From contig VCCP01000006.1 of NCBI GenBank assembly GCA_005765155.1, positions 2,492,501 through 2,556,500 on the forward strand: 64,000 nucleotides of DNA, given 5' to 3'. A model generated the notes under the pieces. The model had not been told where the DNA came from, searched no databases, and saw only the letters and a list, made by a program, of their open reading frames with translations. Shown here in pieces: positions 23,447 through 34,500 of this stretch (position 1 is its first letter; every line of letters begins with the position of its first letter). A program made the translations under genes and the position numbers. Source of the stretch: Zelopaecilomyces penicillatus (Eukaryota; Ascomycota; Sordariomycetes; Hypocreales; Pseudodiploosporaceae).

Positions 23447-25783
23447 CTAGCGTGTACTCTCCAATGCCTCAGCGATCCAGCCTGCTTGGATTGCGTTGAC
23501 CTTTTTTGCATAGTTCTTGTTCGTATAAACATGTTCTAGGAACATGATAGCCTCCGTCTTCTGCCCATGCATTACACTCGAAGGGTGAATTGCGACAACA
23601 TGCTTGCCGCGTACTGTTACGAAACTTGCATCTGGGGCTAGCATGGCTGTCTTCATTGCGAATCCTCGAAGAAAACATTTTAGTAATACCTCTGCTCTGT
23701 CTGGATTCAGTGGGGAGAATGTTTGTGGATCTGGAGGTGGGGTCTCTGAGAGTAGCTTTTCCTTTAAACACATTCCTCGAAGTTGCCTGCGGATATTCAA
23801 GGCCTGCTTCATATTACGAATGTTCACCTTTCGCCTCCTGCACCATTCATTTCTATCAGAGGTTTCTGATGTATAGAGTTGCATAGCAGTAAGATAGGTC
23901 AAAATATCACCCTCTCGGCGTTGAAGCTCTTTACGGCAGACTTCTGTGTCGCCTGGCCCATCCTCAGAATGCAGTTGGAGAAATATATCATCGCCAGAAG
24001 TAAGGCACGAAAGAATGTCGATTACTTCAAGAACACAATCAAAGGCAGGCTCTGCAGCAGCAAGGAGAACAGCACCTAAAGGTGCAGATATGGGAAATCT
24101 AGCCATTTTCTCCCCAGAAGGCGTGATACAGCCATCATCATCTAACGCTCGTAGAAGGTGTAGATGTATGAGAGCCTTCTCAATAGATTCAGGCTCGGGG
24201 GCATCCATCAGTGGGAATGAGAGCACATCTTTTATGCCTCTGGCCTTCATAGTTAGGACCGCACTGAGTATGTCGTTCCGCAAAATCTCTGGCGGATCAG
24301 AAACCTGAAATTTTTCGAAAGCGTCCTCGGCATATAGTCTAAAGCATTTTCCTGGACCTTCACGACCAGCCCGACCAGATCTTTGCACAGCAGATGACTT
24401 GGAGATGGGCTTGGAGAGTAAAGATTCTATGCCAAGGCGTGGTCGGTATTGCTTTACCTTTGCCTTCCCGCAATCTACGACGTATTTCACGCCAGGAACG
24501 GTAACTGATGTCTCAGCAATGTTGGTTGCTAAGACAACTTTGCGCGTAAATAAAGATTTGAGTGGTTGGAATGCCTCCCGCTGAGCTTCTATGGACAGTT
24601 GCCCATATAGAGGTAAGACCTTGACTTTGGGTACATTAGACGCAAAACTCGCGGCATATTCTTCCAGCGATTTTTGAGCCGCTTCAATCTCTTCTTGGCC
24701 GGTAAGGAATACCAAAACATCTCCTGGGAGTGGCTCTTCAGTATGGATTTTGAGAATTCTTTTGAGGAGAGCATCTTGCAGGTCAGCAACTGGGCGAGGC
24801 TCATGCTCTATTTCCACAGGAAACTGACGTCCTTTGATTCGAAGTATCTGGACTCCACCAACTGCTGGCGCTACTTCCGTTAGTGGTGAGGGAACGTCGT
24901 CAAAAAAATTCCGAATCACCTCAACATCCGCTGTCGCGCTCATAATGATTATTTTTAACGGGATGCCCCCCCGCTCTGCTTGTTTTTCGGTTGAAATTTG
25001 CTTCAGAAATCCAACGAGAAGATCAACGTCGAGGCTCCGTTCATGGATTTCATCGACAACAACGGCGCTGTACCTTCGCAGAAATGGGTCTCTCAGTAGC
25101 TCTTGAAGTAATGTCCCTTCAGTAAGGAATTTTATTTTTGATCCTCGGGGAACCTGGTGATCGAATCGAACAGAATAGCCAACGAGTCCGTCTGATCTGC
25201 CTGTTCCGAGTGGTGTACCAGCCTCCTGAGAGACACGATGAGCCAAGGTAGTTGCAGCAACACGCCTTGGCTGTGTAATCGCAATCATGCCGCCAACTGC
25301 AACTTCCTCCTGACATCCAGCCAGTTTGACCTTAAAAGGTCTACACCAAGGTTCTTGGTATAGAAACTGGGGGACCTGGGTACTTTTGCCGGATCCGGTC
25401 TCTCCAACAATAACTAGTACGTTGCTGTTTGGGTTTCGGGCAGCTGATTGAATCTCAAACCTGTGTTGCCATATTGGCAGCTGCTTGCGACTTTTGAGTA
25501 GGCCAACATTTACGGTGACCTTAACGTTGTGTGATCTGCAGCGCTGATCATTCTTGTTCGACGATGTTGACTGCTCCGCAACACTATGTATTTCTTTTTT
25601 AACCTGCTGTAGAGTTGGTTTGAAGTCGGGAGCTTGAGGTAGCGGGACTACTCTTGGCTTGGGTTTGCTTGGAGCAAGATAGCCTTCCAGTGAGATGGTT
25701 CTGCTGCCAATTTTTAATGTATTCGAAGACTGGCACATCTTCCTTCTTTTAGAAAAATTCCCAGTATCGTTTCGAGCAGCCAT
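23447..25783 (-). CDS. DHR2: DEAH-box RNA helicase, DHR2-like (18S rRNA processing)
   Basis: A single 778-residue exon. The DExH helicase motifs are all present: GETGSGKST (127-135), QPRRVAATTL (171-180), DEIH (244-247), SAT (282-284), the NIAETSVTVP segment (421-430) and QRSGRAGREG (467-476). They are followed by the HA2/ratchet region and the OB-fold domain near the C-terminus (VRGKHVVAIHPSSVMHGQ). Length and the short basic N-terminus fit yeast Dhr2 and metazoan DHX33. In yeast Dhr2 works in the nucleolus on early 18S rRNA processing; Prp-type spliceosomal helicases are longer at the N-terminus and less likely. The start codon is only about 45 bp from AT-rich DNA, so the core promoter must lie at the edge or inside it. 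All catalytic residues are intact. Confidence 0.88.
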   Translation of the reverse strand: MAARNDTGNFSKRRKMCQSSNTLKIGSRTISLEGYLAPSKPKPRVVPLPQAPDFKPTLQQVKKEIHSVAEQSTSSNKNDQRCRSHNVKVTVNVGLLKSRKQLPIWQHRFEIQSAARNPNSNVLVIVGETGSGKSTQVPQFLYQEPWCRPFKVKLAGCQEEVAVGGMIAITQPRRVAATTLAHRVSQEAGTPLGTGRSDGLVGYSVRFDHQVPRGSKIKFLTEGTLLQELLRDPFLRRYSAVVVDEIHERSLDVDLLVGFLKQISTEKQAERGGIPLKIIIMSATADVEVIRNFFDDVPSPLTEVAPAVGGVQILRIKGRQFPVEIEHEPRPVADLQDALLKRILKIHTEEPLPGDVLVFLTGQEEIEAAQKSLEEYAASFASNVPKVKVLPLYGQLSIEAQREAFQPLKSLFTRKVVLATNIAETSVTVPGVKYVVDCGKAKVKQYRPRLGIESLLSKPISKSSAVQRSGRAGREGPGKCFRLYAEDAFEKFQVSDPPEILRNDILSAVLTMKARGIKDVLSFPLMDAPEPESIEKALIHLHLLRALDDDGCITPSGEKMARFPISAPLGAVLLAAAEPAFDCVLEVIDILSCLTSGDDIFLQLHSEDGPGDTEVCRKELQRREGDILTYLTAMQLYTSETSDRNEWCRRRKVNIRNMKQALNIRRQLRGMCLKEKLLSETPPPDPQTFSPLNPDRAEVLLKCFLRGFAMKTAMLAPDASFVTVRGKHVVAIHPSSVMHGQKTEAIMFLEHVYTNKNYAKKVNAIQAGWIAEALESTR

Positions 25784-26589
25784 TTTTCAGGCCTAAGTCT
25801 GTCTGAGGTTGATGAAGAAATTATGATAGAGATTATTTAGAAATACATTTATAGAAAAACTCTTTTTTTCTTTATATAATATATAATATATAATATATAA
25901 TAAAATAAATAAAATAAATAAATAAATAAAATAAATAAAATAAATAAATAAATAAATAAAATAAATAAAATAAATAAAATAAATAAAATAAATAAAATAA
26001 ATAAAATAAATAAAATAAATAAAATAAATAAAATAAATAAAATAAATAAAATAAATAAAATAAATAAAATAAATAAAATAAATAAAATAAATAAAATAAA
26101 TAAAATAAATAAAATAAATAAAATAAATAAAATAAATAAAATAAATAAAATAAATAAAATAAATAAAATAAATAAAATAAATAAAATAAATAAAATAAAT
26201 AAAATAAATAAAATAAATAAAATAAATAAAATAAAATAAATAAAATAAATAAAATAAATAAAATAAATAAAATAAATAAAATAAATAAAATAAATAAAAT
26301 AAATAAAATAAATAAAATAAATAAAATAAATAAAATAAAATAAATAAAATAAATATTTTATTTATAATTAAGCTTTTATATAATTATTATAAAATAATTT
26401 CTTTTATTATTTAGAAAGATATATTAATTATAAGAAATATATTAATATAATATATATTTTATAATTAATGTTTAATTAAATTCTTTTTTTTAAAGATATA
26501 TTTTATATAAATATTATAATATAAGATTTTATATATTATATTTTAATTAATCTAAATATAATTAATTAAAAAATCCTGATTATATTTAG
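25784..26589. repeat. AT-rich divergent spacer with a 9-bp minisatellite
   Basis: Between the starts of DHR2 (leftward) and EMC6 (rightward). From about 25900 to 26353 it is a tandem array of AAATAAATA, roughly 45 to 50 copies with small slips near 26230 and 26335. The rest is A/T with no frame. It acts as, or has replaced part of, the shared upstream region of both genes. Confidence 0.75.
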
Positions 26590-26844
26590 GATAAAGGAGA
26601 TAATCTAGTATCTTAGCTTGCTAGTAAAGCGTGCTGGAGGCGGGGTATATATAGATACTGGAATCCCTGCTGTGGCGTTTTTATAGCTATATAATTGGCT
26701 ACTAACCTCTGTTTAGGTAGCGCTTAATAATCATACAGGGGTTGGATTGTACAGCACCCTCAATTCATATTCAGAGAGTTGTAGCATCGCCATTGCATTT
26801 ATTGCATCACACGCAGGTTGATTGCCCTAAATTGCCCCGCGATA
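26590..26844 (+). promoter_or_regulatory. Upstream region of EMC6
   Basis: About 250 bp of mixed composition. TATATATAGATA lies at 26645-26658, some 190 bp before the ATG, and is a possible but distant TATA element. Nothing else is recognisable. Confidence 0.35.
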
Positions 26845-27279
26845 ATGTTTGCTGAACAAGAGCATCAACTTCATCCTATCGTTCAGGAATCCGTCCTGCA
26901 CAACTCCAAGGTACGCGTACTCGCCCAAGCAAGGCCATTTTCTCAAAAGATTCGTTCGTACACCTGATGAACTAATCCTTCCTTGTAGACATTATCCAAT
27001 CTTCACAGCCTTACCGCCTCACTCTTTGGCGTCACTGCTGGAATCCTCGGTCTCGAGTCTTACTATGGGTTTCTGATATACTTCCTTCTCTCCATAGCTA
27101 CAACACTACTCTTCTATACATTTCAAGTGGCTCCTGGATCCTTTGTTGAGGGCCGCCGCATGTTTGATACGGGGCGTTACTTTCACAGTACACTTGAACT
27201 ATGGACTAGCGGATTGTTCAGCGGGCTCTCTGGCTTTATACTCACTTGGACGCTTTTCTATGGCTTGATGAGAGCATAA
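26845..27279 (+). CDS. EMC6: ER membrane protein complex subunit 6 (2 exons)
   Basis: Exons 26845-26910 and 26989-27279 give 118 residues (yeast Emc6 is 108). The 78-bp intron begins GTACGC, has a CTAAT branch-like site and ends TTGTAG. The start ATG reads MFAEQEHQLHPIVQESVLHNSK, then TLSNLHSLTASLFGVTAGILGL. Two hydrophobic segments are clear, at about residues 34-65 and 93-115, with the conserved FQVAPGSFVEGRRMFDTGRYF loop split between them. The protein is a membrane-embedded EMC subunit that helps insert tail-anchored and multipass proteins into the ER. It is convergent with the GTPase gene, 160 bp away. Reading frame, splice borders and topology all agree. Confidence 0.9.
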
Positions 27280-27439
27280 TGGAGTCATTCTTGTGATGAC
27301 TGACCTGAGTTGCCTAATGTTACAAGGACAAAGCAAGAGGGTTGTCGTCAGGATGTGGCATCGTCATTGAGAGCCCAATTATTCAACGATTATGCATTGA
27401 TTATTTGTAAATACTCAATTAGGCGCATCCATTCTCTCC

Positions 27440-30043
27440 TCAATCCGAGATCTCAGTAATTTTACCAACAAATCCCCCTAGCCCGGACTTGCCCCCTTCC
27501 ATGATAAAAACTTTGGAGCCCAGTTCAATCCATTCCTTATTATGAAGTAGCTTTAAAGACACATTAGTCCCGTTACCAATAGCCGTGTAGTCGTTTTCTG
27601 TACTGGCAGTTTTCCTCTCATGGACTTCGAATCCTCCACCATCGTGAGTTGTTGTAGAATTATTCCTGCAACATTGCAGCTGTTGGTATACCCGCAAAAC
27701 ACGGGCTGTAGCTCGGATACTTGCAACAAACACGTTCACAAAAGATCCAATCACAAGATATTGCACAGCAATATCATTAAATGTGGCGGTAAAGCTACTC
27801 GCAGCCTGTAACGAGAGGTCATTTTGTATCATATGCTTTGTCGGTATTGCAATTATCATGCCCCTTCGAATACGGGGAAACTCAAAACAAGTCCCTGAAT
27901 TCTTGCCATCAGTATGAAATATGACTCCAATTGACCCTGCCTGGCCACCTTCCAAAGTCCTCACTGGCAGCCTGAGATTTCGAATGCTCACAATGTGCCC
28001 AGTATGCCACTCAATGGCAACAGGAAGAGCGTCAACGGCAGTTTTCAATGTTATGTGTGACAGATCAAGAGATGATGGTTGAGAAATCGGCAGGTGGCAA
28101 TCACCATGGGAGAGAGGCTGATTCGCTTGGCTGGATTTATGAGAGCCGTTATTATCTAAAGGAAATGGCCCAACCACAATTTTGTCTCCCACCGAAAAAC
28201 AACCAAAGCGTGCATGGCCGGAAACAACGATACCTGGTCTAGAGCAACTTTTGGCACACGTTGACATCGAATTATACGCCGAGGGCAAGTCAAAGGTATC
28301 CTCAACATGAAACACGCATTTGGGTTGCTTCGGACTCAAGGACAGGCCCAAAAAGTCGTGAGCCGTTGGTGACGGAGGCAATGGCAATACTTGAAGAAGG
28401 GCATGAACAAGGCCGATACCGATACCCTTCAGAGCACTTGTCAATACAATGGGGACATAGCTTGTCAAAGCATGGCTTGAAGTAATGTTATCCACGAAGG
28501 CCTGAACTTTGATACTATCTTGCCCTGGTATTTGACCCAGTTCGATATGCTGTGTCTGGTCAGGCTGAAGGATCTTGGGTATCCGTCCCGCGTCTTTAAT
28601 GACGGCTAAAACTTTAACCAGGATCTTCTGCAAATTCACCTTGGAAGCCAAATCCAGCTTTGTAATGACAATGACAATAGGGACATTTAGCTTGAGTGAC
28701 AGAGTCAAATGAGCGTTGACGAGGTCAACACCAGGATCAATACCCCAACGCCCAGCATGGGCCGAGGGCATCTCCGTGTAGTCACCAGGCGACATAGCAA
28801 CATCGTCTGCCGCAATGCAGAGAATACTCCAATGGGGGGCCCAATTCATTAATCCGCGTAGAACAGTGCGTCGGTATCTTGGATGCCCTCCACAATCAGA
28901 CACAAACACAAGCCGCCCATTTTCAGAGCAGTCATGTATGTCAACCCATGATCCTATATTGCCACGCAAAGAGTTCATGATGATATTGTCCTTGTAGCCA
29001 ATGAGCTCTTGGGCAATGGAACTAGTGACACCTGAGGTCATCTCGTGTCTGTGCCTGAGAAGGCTGAGTCGACTCTTGCCACGGCCATTATCCAATGCTC
29101 CAGTGATCAGAGTTCCCAGTAGACTTGACTTTCCTGATGTAGTTGGGCCTGTCAAAGTTACCCTCAGTTGAGGCGTCAACGAACTTGTAGAGGCTGTCTC
29201 TGAAACGTTATTTGGGCAAGCATCTCTTGCAACACCTTCAGAACCAGGTTTGATATAATTATCATCCCGCAACCCAATATTCGGCGATACAAAAGCCTCA
29301 GCGACCCAGAGCTTACCACGTCTAGACAAGTAGGTTGGTATTGTGGTAGCCTGGTCGACAAGTTCGGCACATTCTATCCATTCGCAGTCCCCAACAAATA
29401 CCTTGCGAACAACATCTACATAGCACCCAAGACTTGCAGCCATGATCCGTAGAGTGTTTACACTTTCATCTATCTCATCCTTCGTGAGCCCAACAAGGCA
29501 GCCATCATCAGAAACACCTATCTCATATAAGGCACCCCGTGACTCCTCGAGTCCTGGCACAAGGGTACTAAGTCGCACAAAGGATTCGCGATTAACGTTT
29601 TCGTCAGGCAACAGAGCCATAGACGACTCTTTAGAGCTAGATGCGTGGTACGGGGAAGATTGTTGAAGCCGCCAAAGTAGTTGAGTCGTGAGGCTTTGTA
29701 GCCGTTGCTGACGAGACTGGCCAGATGCTGTCAGAGTTGGAGTGGTTACTGTCACAGCCTGAGCTTCATAAGACTGTCCTAGATGGCAGACTTCAACATT
29801 GGTACTCATGTATGTAAACTTCCGCCTTGGCCTTAACAAAAGATGAAGCTTATACTCGATAGGGCCCTCTTGTGGCTCTGCTTGCAATTTTGTAAGACCA
29901 TATTCTGACAACAGGCCAGGCTGGTATTCAACTGCTAGAGTGGTGGAGTTATTATTCGATATAAATTGATTTACACCGTCTGAAACAGCCCAGGGAGATG
30001 ATACCAATGGCGGGTTAGGGTCGTAGGTGAATATAGAAGCCAT
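27440..30043 (-). CDS. GTP-binding protein, GTPBP1/GTPBP2 (EF-Tu-like) family
   Basis: A single 867-residue frame starting MASIFTYDPNPPLVSSPW; an in-frame upstream extension to 30070 has no ATG. The N-terminal 290 residues precede the GTPase domain. G-motifs: G1 GPTTSGKS (299-306), a switch I Thr in SGVTSSI (about 338-344), G3 DCGGHP (383-388), G4 TKLD (461-464), and G5-like TSALKG. G1 and G4 depart from the textbook forms as in the GTPBP1/2 group. Beta-barrel EF-Tu domains II and III follow, with the C-terminus at VGKITEISD. The family is cytosolic and linked in animals to mRNA decay and ribosome rescue; the fungal role is not established. It is convergent with EMC6. Codon use matches its neighbours. 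Confidence 0.8.
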   Translation of the reverse strand: MASIFTYDPNPPLVSSPWAVSDGVNQFISNNNSTTLAVEYQPGLLSEYGLTKLQAEPQEGPIEYKLHLLLRPRRKFTYMSTNVEVCHLGQSYEAQAVTVTTPTLTASGQSRQQRLQSLTTQLLWRLQQSSPYHASSSKESSMALLPDENVNRESFVRLSTLVPGLEESRGALYEIGVSDDGCLVGLTKDEIDESVNTLRIMAASLGCYVDVVRKVFVGDCEWIECAELVDQATTIPTYLSRRGKLWVAEAFVSPNIGLRDDNYIKPGSEGVARDACPNNVSETASTSSLTPQLRVTLTGPTTSGKSSLLGTLITGALDNGRGKSRLSLLRHRHEMTSGVTSSIAQELIGYKDNIIMNSLRGNIGSWVDIHDCSENGRLVFVSDCGGHPRYRRTVLRGLMNWAPHWSILCIAADDVAMSPGDYTEMPSAHAGRWGIDPGVDLVNAHLTLSLKLNVPIVIVITKLDLASKVNLQKILVKVLAVIKDAGRIPKILQPDQTQHIELGQIPGQDSIKVQAFVDNITSSHALTSYVPIVLTSALKGIGIGLVHALLQVLPLPPSPTAHDFLGLSLSPKQPKCVFHVEDTFDLPSAYNSMSTCAKSCSRPGIVVSGHARFGCFSVGDKIVVGPFPLDNNGSHKSSQANQPLSHGDCHLPISQPSSLDLSHITLKTAVDALPVAIEWHTGHIVSIRNLRLPVRTLEGGQAGSIGVIFHTDGKNSGTCFEFPRIRRGMIIAIPTKHMIQNDLSLQAASSFTATFNDIAVQYLVIGSFVNVFVASIRATARVLRVYQQLQCCRNNSTTTHDGGGFEVHERKTASTENDYTAIGNGTNVSLKLLHNKEWIELGSKVFIMEGGKSGLGGFVGKITEISD

Positions 30044-30600
30044 AATGTATGCTGGTATCACACAACGCACGTTGAATCGAAGGGTGTTCTTTTCGTGGCT
30101 CCAAGGAAATTATAGCTGAGCAAGCCCTGCCGCTACAGTAATAATTCCAGACAAAGTGTAGCTGATCCGAAGTACCATAAGAGCGAGATTGCCACACATA
30201 AGCCGAGATTGTGCGAAGGCACAGAGGAGATGGAAGAACACTGCAGAATAAATGCCAACGCTCTGATTTGCCTTAATATAGCTGTGAATACACTTTTTGA
30301 TGGTGTGGATGGGATTGTCGTATTGGCAGAGAAGGCGACTATATGAAGTTGAAGCCGTCTAATAGTGACACATTGTGCGCAGGACTGTGACTCGAAGGCC
30401 GTTGGACTGGGCCGACTACGGAACATGTATGACTGGTTGGCCCCGAACGGGGCTTCATATATGCATGTTGTACCTATGGATGATGTAAAGGACTAAAACG
30501 GTTATTTTGGCAGCACAACTAAAGGGGAGAAGCAAGGTTACTAGAGCACCATATCCAGTTGTACAGTGAGGTAAAATAATATCAGTGACAACACCAAAAT
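30044..30600 (-). promoter_or_regulatory. Upstream region of the GTPBP-like gene
   Basis: Normal composition up to about 30600, then AT-rich. Several short frames on the minus strand lack an ATG-led conserved protein and are more likely leader or chance. No clear core promoter element. Confidence 0.35.
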
Positions 30601-30770
30601 CAACTAGATTGTATATATTACAGAACGAATAAAAAGACTTCTTATTCAGCTATATTATAAGCTATAAAACAATTTTTAGTTTTAAGGTTTAAACTAGCTG
30701 TTTAATAATTAAAGAAATAATAGTTGTTTTAATATTAAGCTTTTATATAATATATAATAGTATACGCTTA

Positions 30771-31200
30771 TATTTATATAAGATAGATCTATCTTTTATA
30801 TTATAATTATAAGCTTAAGAGATTTATAATATATTTAAATATAATTAATAATATTTAATTTATATTATATTAAGAAATCTTAAGTTTAAATCTCTTAATT
30901 AATATCTAGTTTATAAATATATTAAAGATAAATTAAAGATATATAATAATATATAATTAAGATTCTAAATATTAAAATAGTTTTAAAATAAGGATTCTTA
31001 AAATAATAAAAGGGTATATAAGATATATAATAATATATATTTATATTTATATAAGATAGATTTATCTTTTATATTATAATGATAAATTTAAAAGAATTAT
31101 AATATATATAAATATAATTAATAATTTATAACTTTTATTATATTAAAAGATTTTAAGTTTAAATCCTTTTATTAATATTTAATCTATAAATATATTATAG
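30771..31200. repeat. Direct repeat pair of about 155 bp
   Basis: Copies at about 30771-30925 and 31031-31200. Both open TATATTTATATAAGATAGAT and close with AAGTTTAAATC, then TTATTAATAT. They differ mostly by transitions, so they were once a near-identical pair. Confidence 0.5.
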
Positions 31201-31374
31201 CTTTTAAATAATATAATTAAAAAGATATAATATATTATATTTCTTATATATATTATTAAATTAGTATTTTTAATAATAGCTAGTACTTTTATTATTAATA
31301 TAATAAATATATTATTTATAAAGCCTTTAAACTAATATTAAATTATAACTTAAGCATTAACCTTATAATAGAAT

Positions 31375-31570
31375 TAAATATTTAAATATTTAATTATAAT
31401 ATATAATTTAAAAGATTGTTAATTATTAAAGCTTTATTAGCTTTTTATATTTAAAAAGATTAAAGAAAAAGAGATTTAACTTAAATATAAATCTTATTAT
31501 TAATGAATTAATTAAAGCTATATAATCCTATTTAACTATATCTAAAATTCTTTTTATAATTTTTATATTT
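31375..31570 (+). repeat. LTR-like direct repeat, left copy
   Basis: Matches 37425-37620 in the same orientation: ATTATTAAAGCTTTATTAG, then AGAGATTTAA, TCTTATTATTAAT, and AATTCTTTTTATAA. Immediately before it (31290-31374) lies a piece matching the far end of the right copy (37900-37985). This could be the left end of a RIP-destroyed retroelement. Confidence 0.4.
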
Positions 31571-34500
31571 TTATTTATAATTATCTAGAATTAATAATAA
31601 CTTTTATTTATTTTATTATTAAAGGATTATTTTTATTATTAAAAATCTTATTAAATCTTATAATTTATTAAAAATTATAATAATTTAAATAATTTTTAAT
31701 TAAAAAGATCAAAAATTATTAATCTTATTAAATTATAATATTATAAAAATATTAATAATAAAAAGAAAAATTAATAATCTTATTTAAGCTTTTTAAATAA
31801 GCTTTAAATATTTAAAAAAAAAGAAATATTAAATTAATTTAATCCTTAAATATATAAAAAATAAATATAAATCTTTTTAATTAAATAAGATATAAAATTA
31901 TATTAAAATTAAAAAAAGAATTAAAAGAATTAAAAAAAAATATTTTCTAAAATAAAATAAAGTTTATATAAAAAACTCTATTAATTAAATAATTAAGATT
32001 TATAATACCTTTAAAAAACCTTAATAATATAATTATTAATCCCTTATAAAATTCTATTTATATTTATTTAATTTAAAAGCTTATTATATAAAAATAATTA
32101 AAAAAGAATTAATTATATAATATCTTATTAAATTAAAGCTAGAGTTATAAATGTATATTTATTTTTATAAAGAAGCCTTTTTTAAGAATTAAGATAAGAT
32201 AATATAAAAGATAAAAAGGTTTTAATATTATTTAAAAACCTAGAAAAAAAGAAATTAAAATCTATAAAAAAGACTAAATAAATAATAAAAATAAGGCTTT
32301 TAATAATATATTAAAAGGGTTTTTTTAAAGATTATAGGATAAATAAAATTATAATAAAAATCAATTAAATTAAACTAATATATAATTAATAATAATTCTA
32401 TATTAAAAAGACTTTTATTAAAACTAAAAAGGCTGTAAAAATAATAAGAATAATTATTTTTATAAAAGAAATAATTAAAATAATAATTAAAAAGATAAAG
32501 AAGATAATTAAATAAACTATTTTATTATTATAATCTATTATATATATAATAAAAAGAATTATCTTATATTAAATTATTTTAATTAAATTATTAATATTAT
32601 TAAAATAAAAAAAGGAAATAAATTAAAATAATCCCTTAATTTTAATTAAAAAATTGTTATTAAAATAATAATCTATTTTTATATATTAATAATAATAAAA
32701 AGATAAATATTAATTAAAATATATATAAGTCTAGATATATATATTAAATTAAATCTTATTAATAAAATATTTGTTAAAATAAATAAATTATAATATATAT
32801 TAATAAAGAATTTATTAAAGCTTTAAATAATAAATAAATTAAGAATTTAAATATATAATATATAGAAAATCCTATATATTATAATAAATTTAAGAAAAAT
32901 TAAATAAAGTTTTATTTAAATATACCTTAATAATAATTAAGATCTATAAATAAAAGATAACTTAATATTATTAAGGTTAATCTATTTATAAGATCTTTAG
33001 ATTTATTTAAATATTTATAATAGATGTTAATAATTTAATTAAGAATAAAAAAGAATTAAAATCTTATAATCCCATAAATTTATATAAATCTATAAAAATA
33101 AAATAATAATCTTCTTAATTATCTACCTTTTAAAATTATTATTATTAATAAATAAAGATTAAATAAATTAAATAAAAAAAAAGGGAATTATCCTAAAATT
33201 TATAATATTATTTAAATATATTTTAAATAGATTTAATAAATATATTATTATTTCAAAAAACTATAAATTATATAATTAATCTATTTTTAAATATTATTTC
33301 TTTTTATAATATAATCTATCCCTTATTATAAAAAGAATTAAAAAAGTTTTATATTTATTTAAATAAGAATCTAAAAAAAGAATAAATTTATTTATTTAAA
33401 AGCTTAATAAAAGTATTAATTTTATTTATTTTAAAAAAGAATAAATCCTTATAATTATATATAAATTATAAAAATCTTAATAAAGTTATAAAAAAGAATT
33501 ATTATATATTATCTCTTATTTTAAAGATTTTAAATTAAATTATAAATATATAATTCTTTATAAAAATTAATATAAAGAATATATATTATTAAATCTAGAT
33601 TTAAAAAAAGGAATAAATAGAAAATAGTATTTTAAATCTATTATAATTATTATAAAAATCTAGTTATATTCTTTAAATTAATTAATACATTAATAATATT
33701 TTAATATAATATATATTATTTATTTAAATAATATTTTAATCTTTTTTAAAATAAAAAAAGAATATATAGAATATATTAATTAAATCCTAAAAAAACTATA
33801 AATAATAAAGCTTTTTATAAATCTAAAAATATATTATTTTTATTAAATAAAGATAGATTCTTTAGGATTTATTTTATTTAAAGAAAGGATTTTAATAAAT
33901 CCTTAATATATTATAATTATTTTAGAATAATAATAATTAAGAATCTATTAAGAAATATAAATATTCCTAGGCTTTTATAATTTTTATAAAAGGTTTAATT
34001 ATAAATATTCTAGAATTATAATAATAAGAATTATATTATAATAAATTAATAAAAATAAATAATATTTAATTATCTTTTAATTAAAGAAATTTATTAAAAT
34101 AAAGATAAATTATAAAATACTTAATTAAGAAATATTTATTATTATTTATTTATTTAAATATTACTAAAGATATATTATCAAAATAATAAAATAAATAAAG
34201 ATTTTAATTAATTATTAAAATCTTTAATTCTTTATAAATTAAATTAAATTATTAAAAATATATATATATATATAGTATTAATACTATATAATGTTATTAT
34301 TGAATATTAATTAAGGAAATCTAATTATATAAATAGATTATTAAGAAAACTAGATTATAAAAATAAAGCCTTATTAAATAATAATTTACTCTTTATATTA
34401 TATAATAGGATAATTAAATCTATTAAAATATTAATAAATACTTAAAAAAATAAAAGTAAAGGGCTTTTAAATCTAATTAGATTAATTAAATAAATAAAAT

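Noticed and set aside
23590..24308. Several plus-strand frames over DHR2
   Set aside because: All lie opposite an intact DEAH helicase with every motif conserved.
30133..30426. Minus-strand frame upstream of the GTPBP-like gene
   Set aside because: Not in frame with a convincing junction to the main protein and no known domain; more likely 5' leader.
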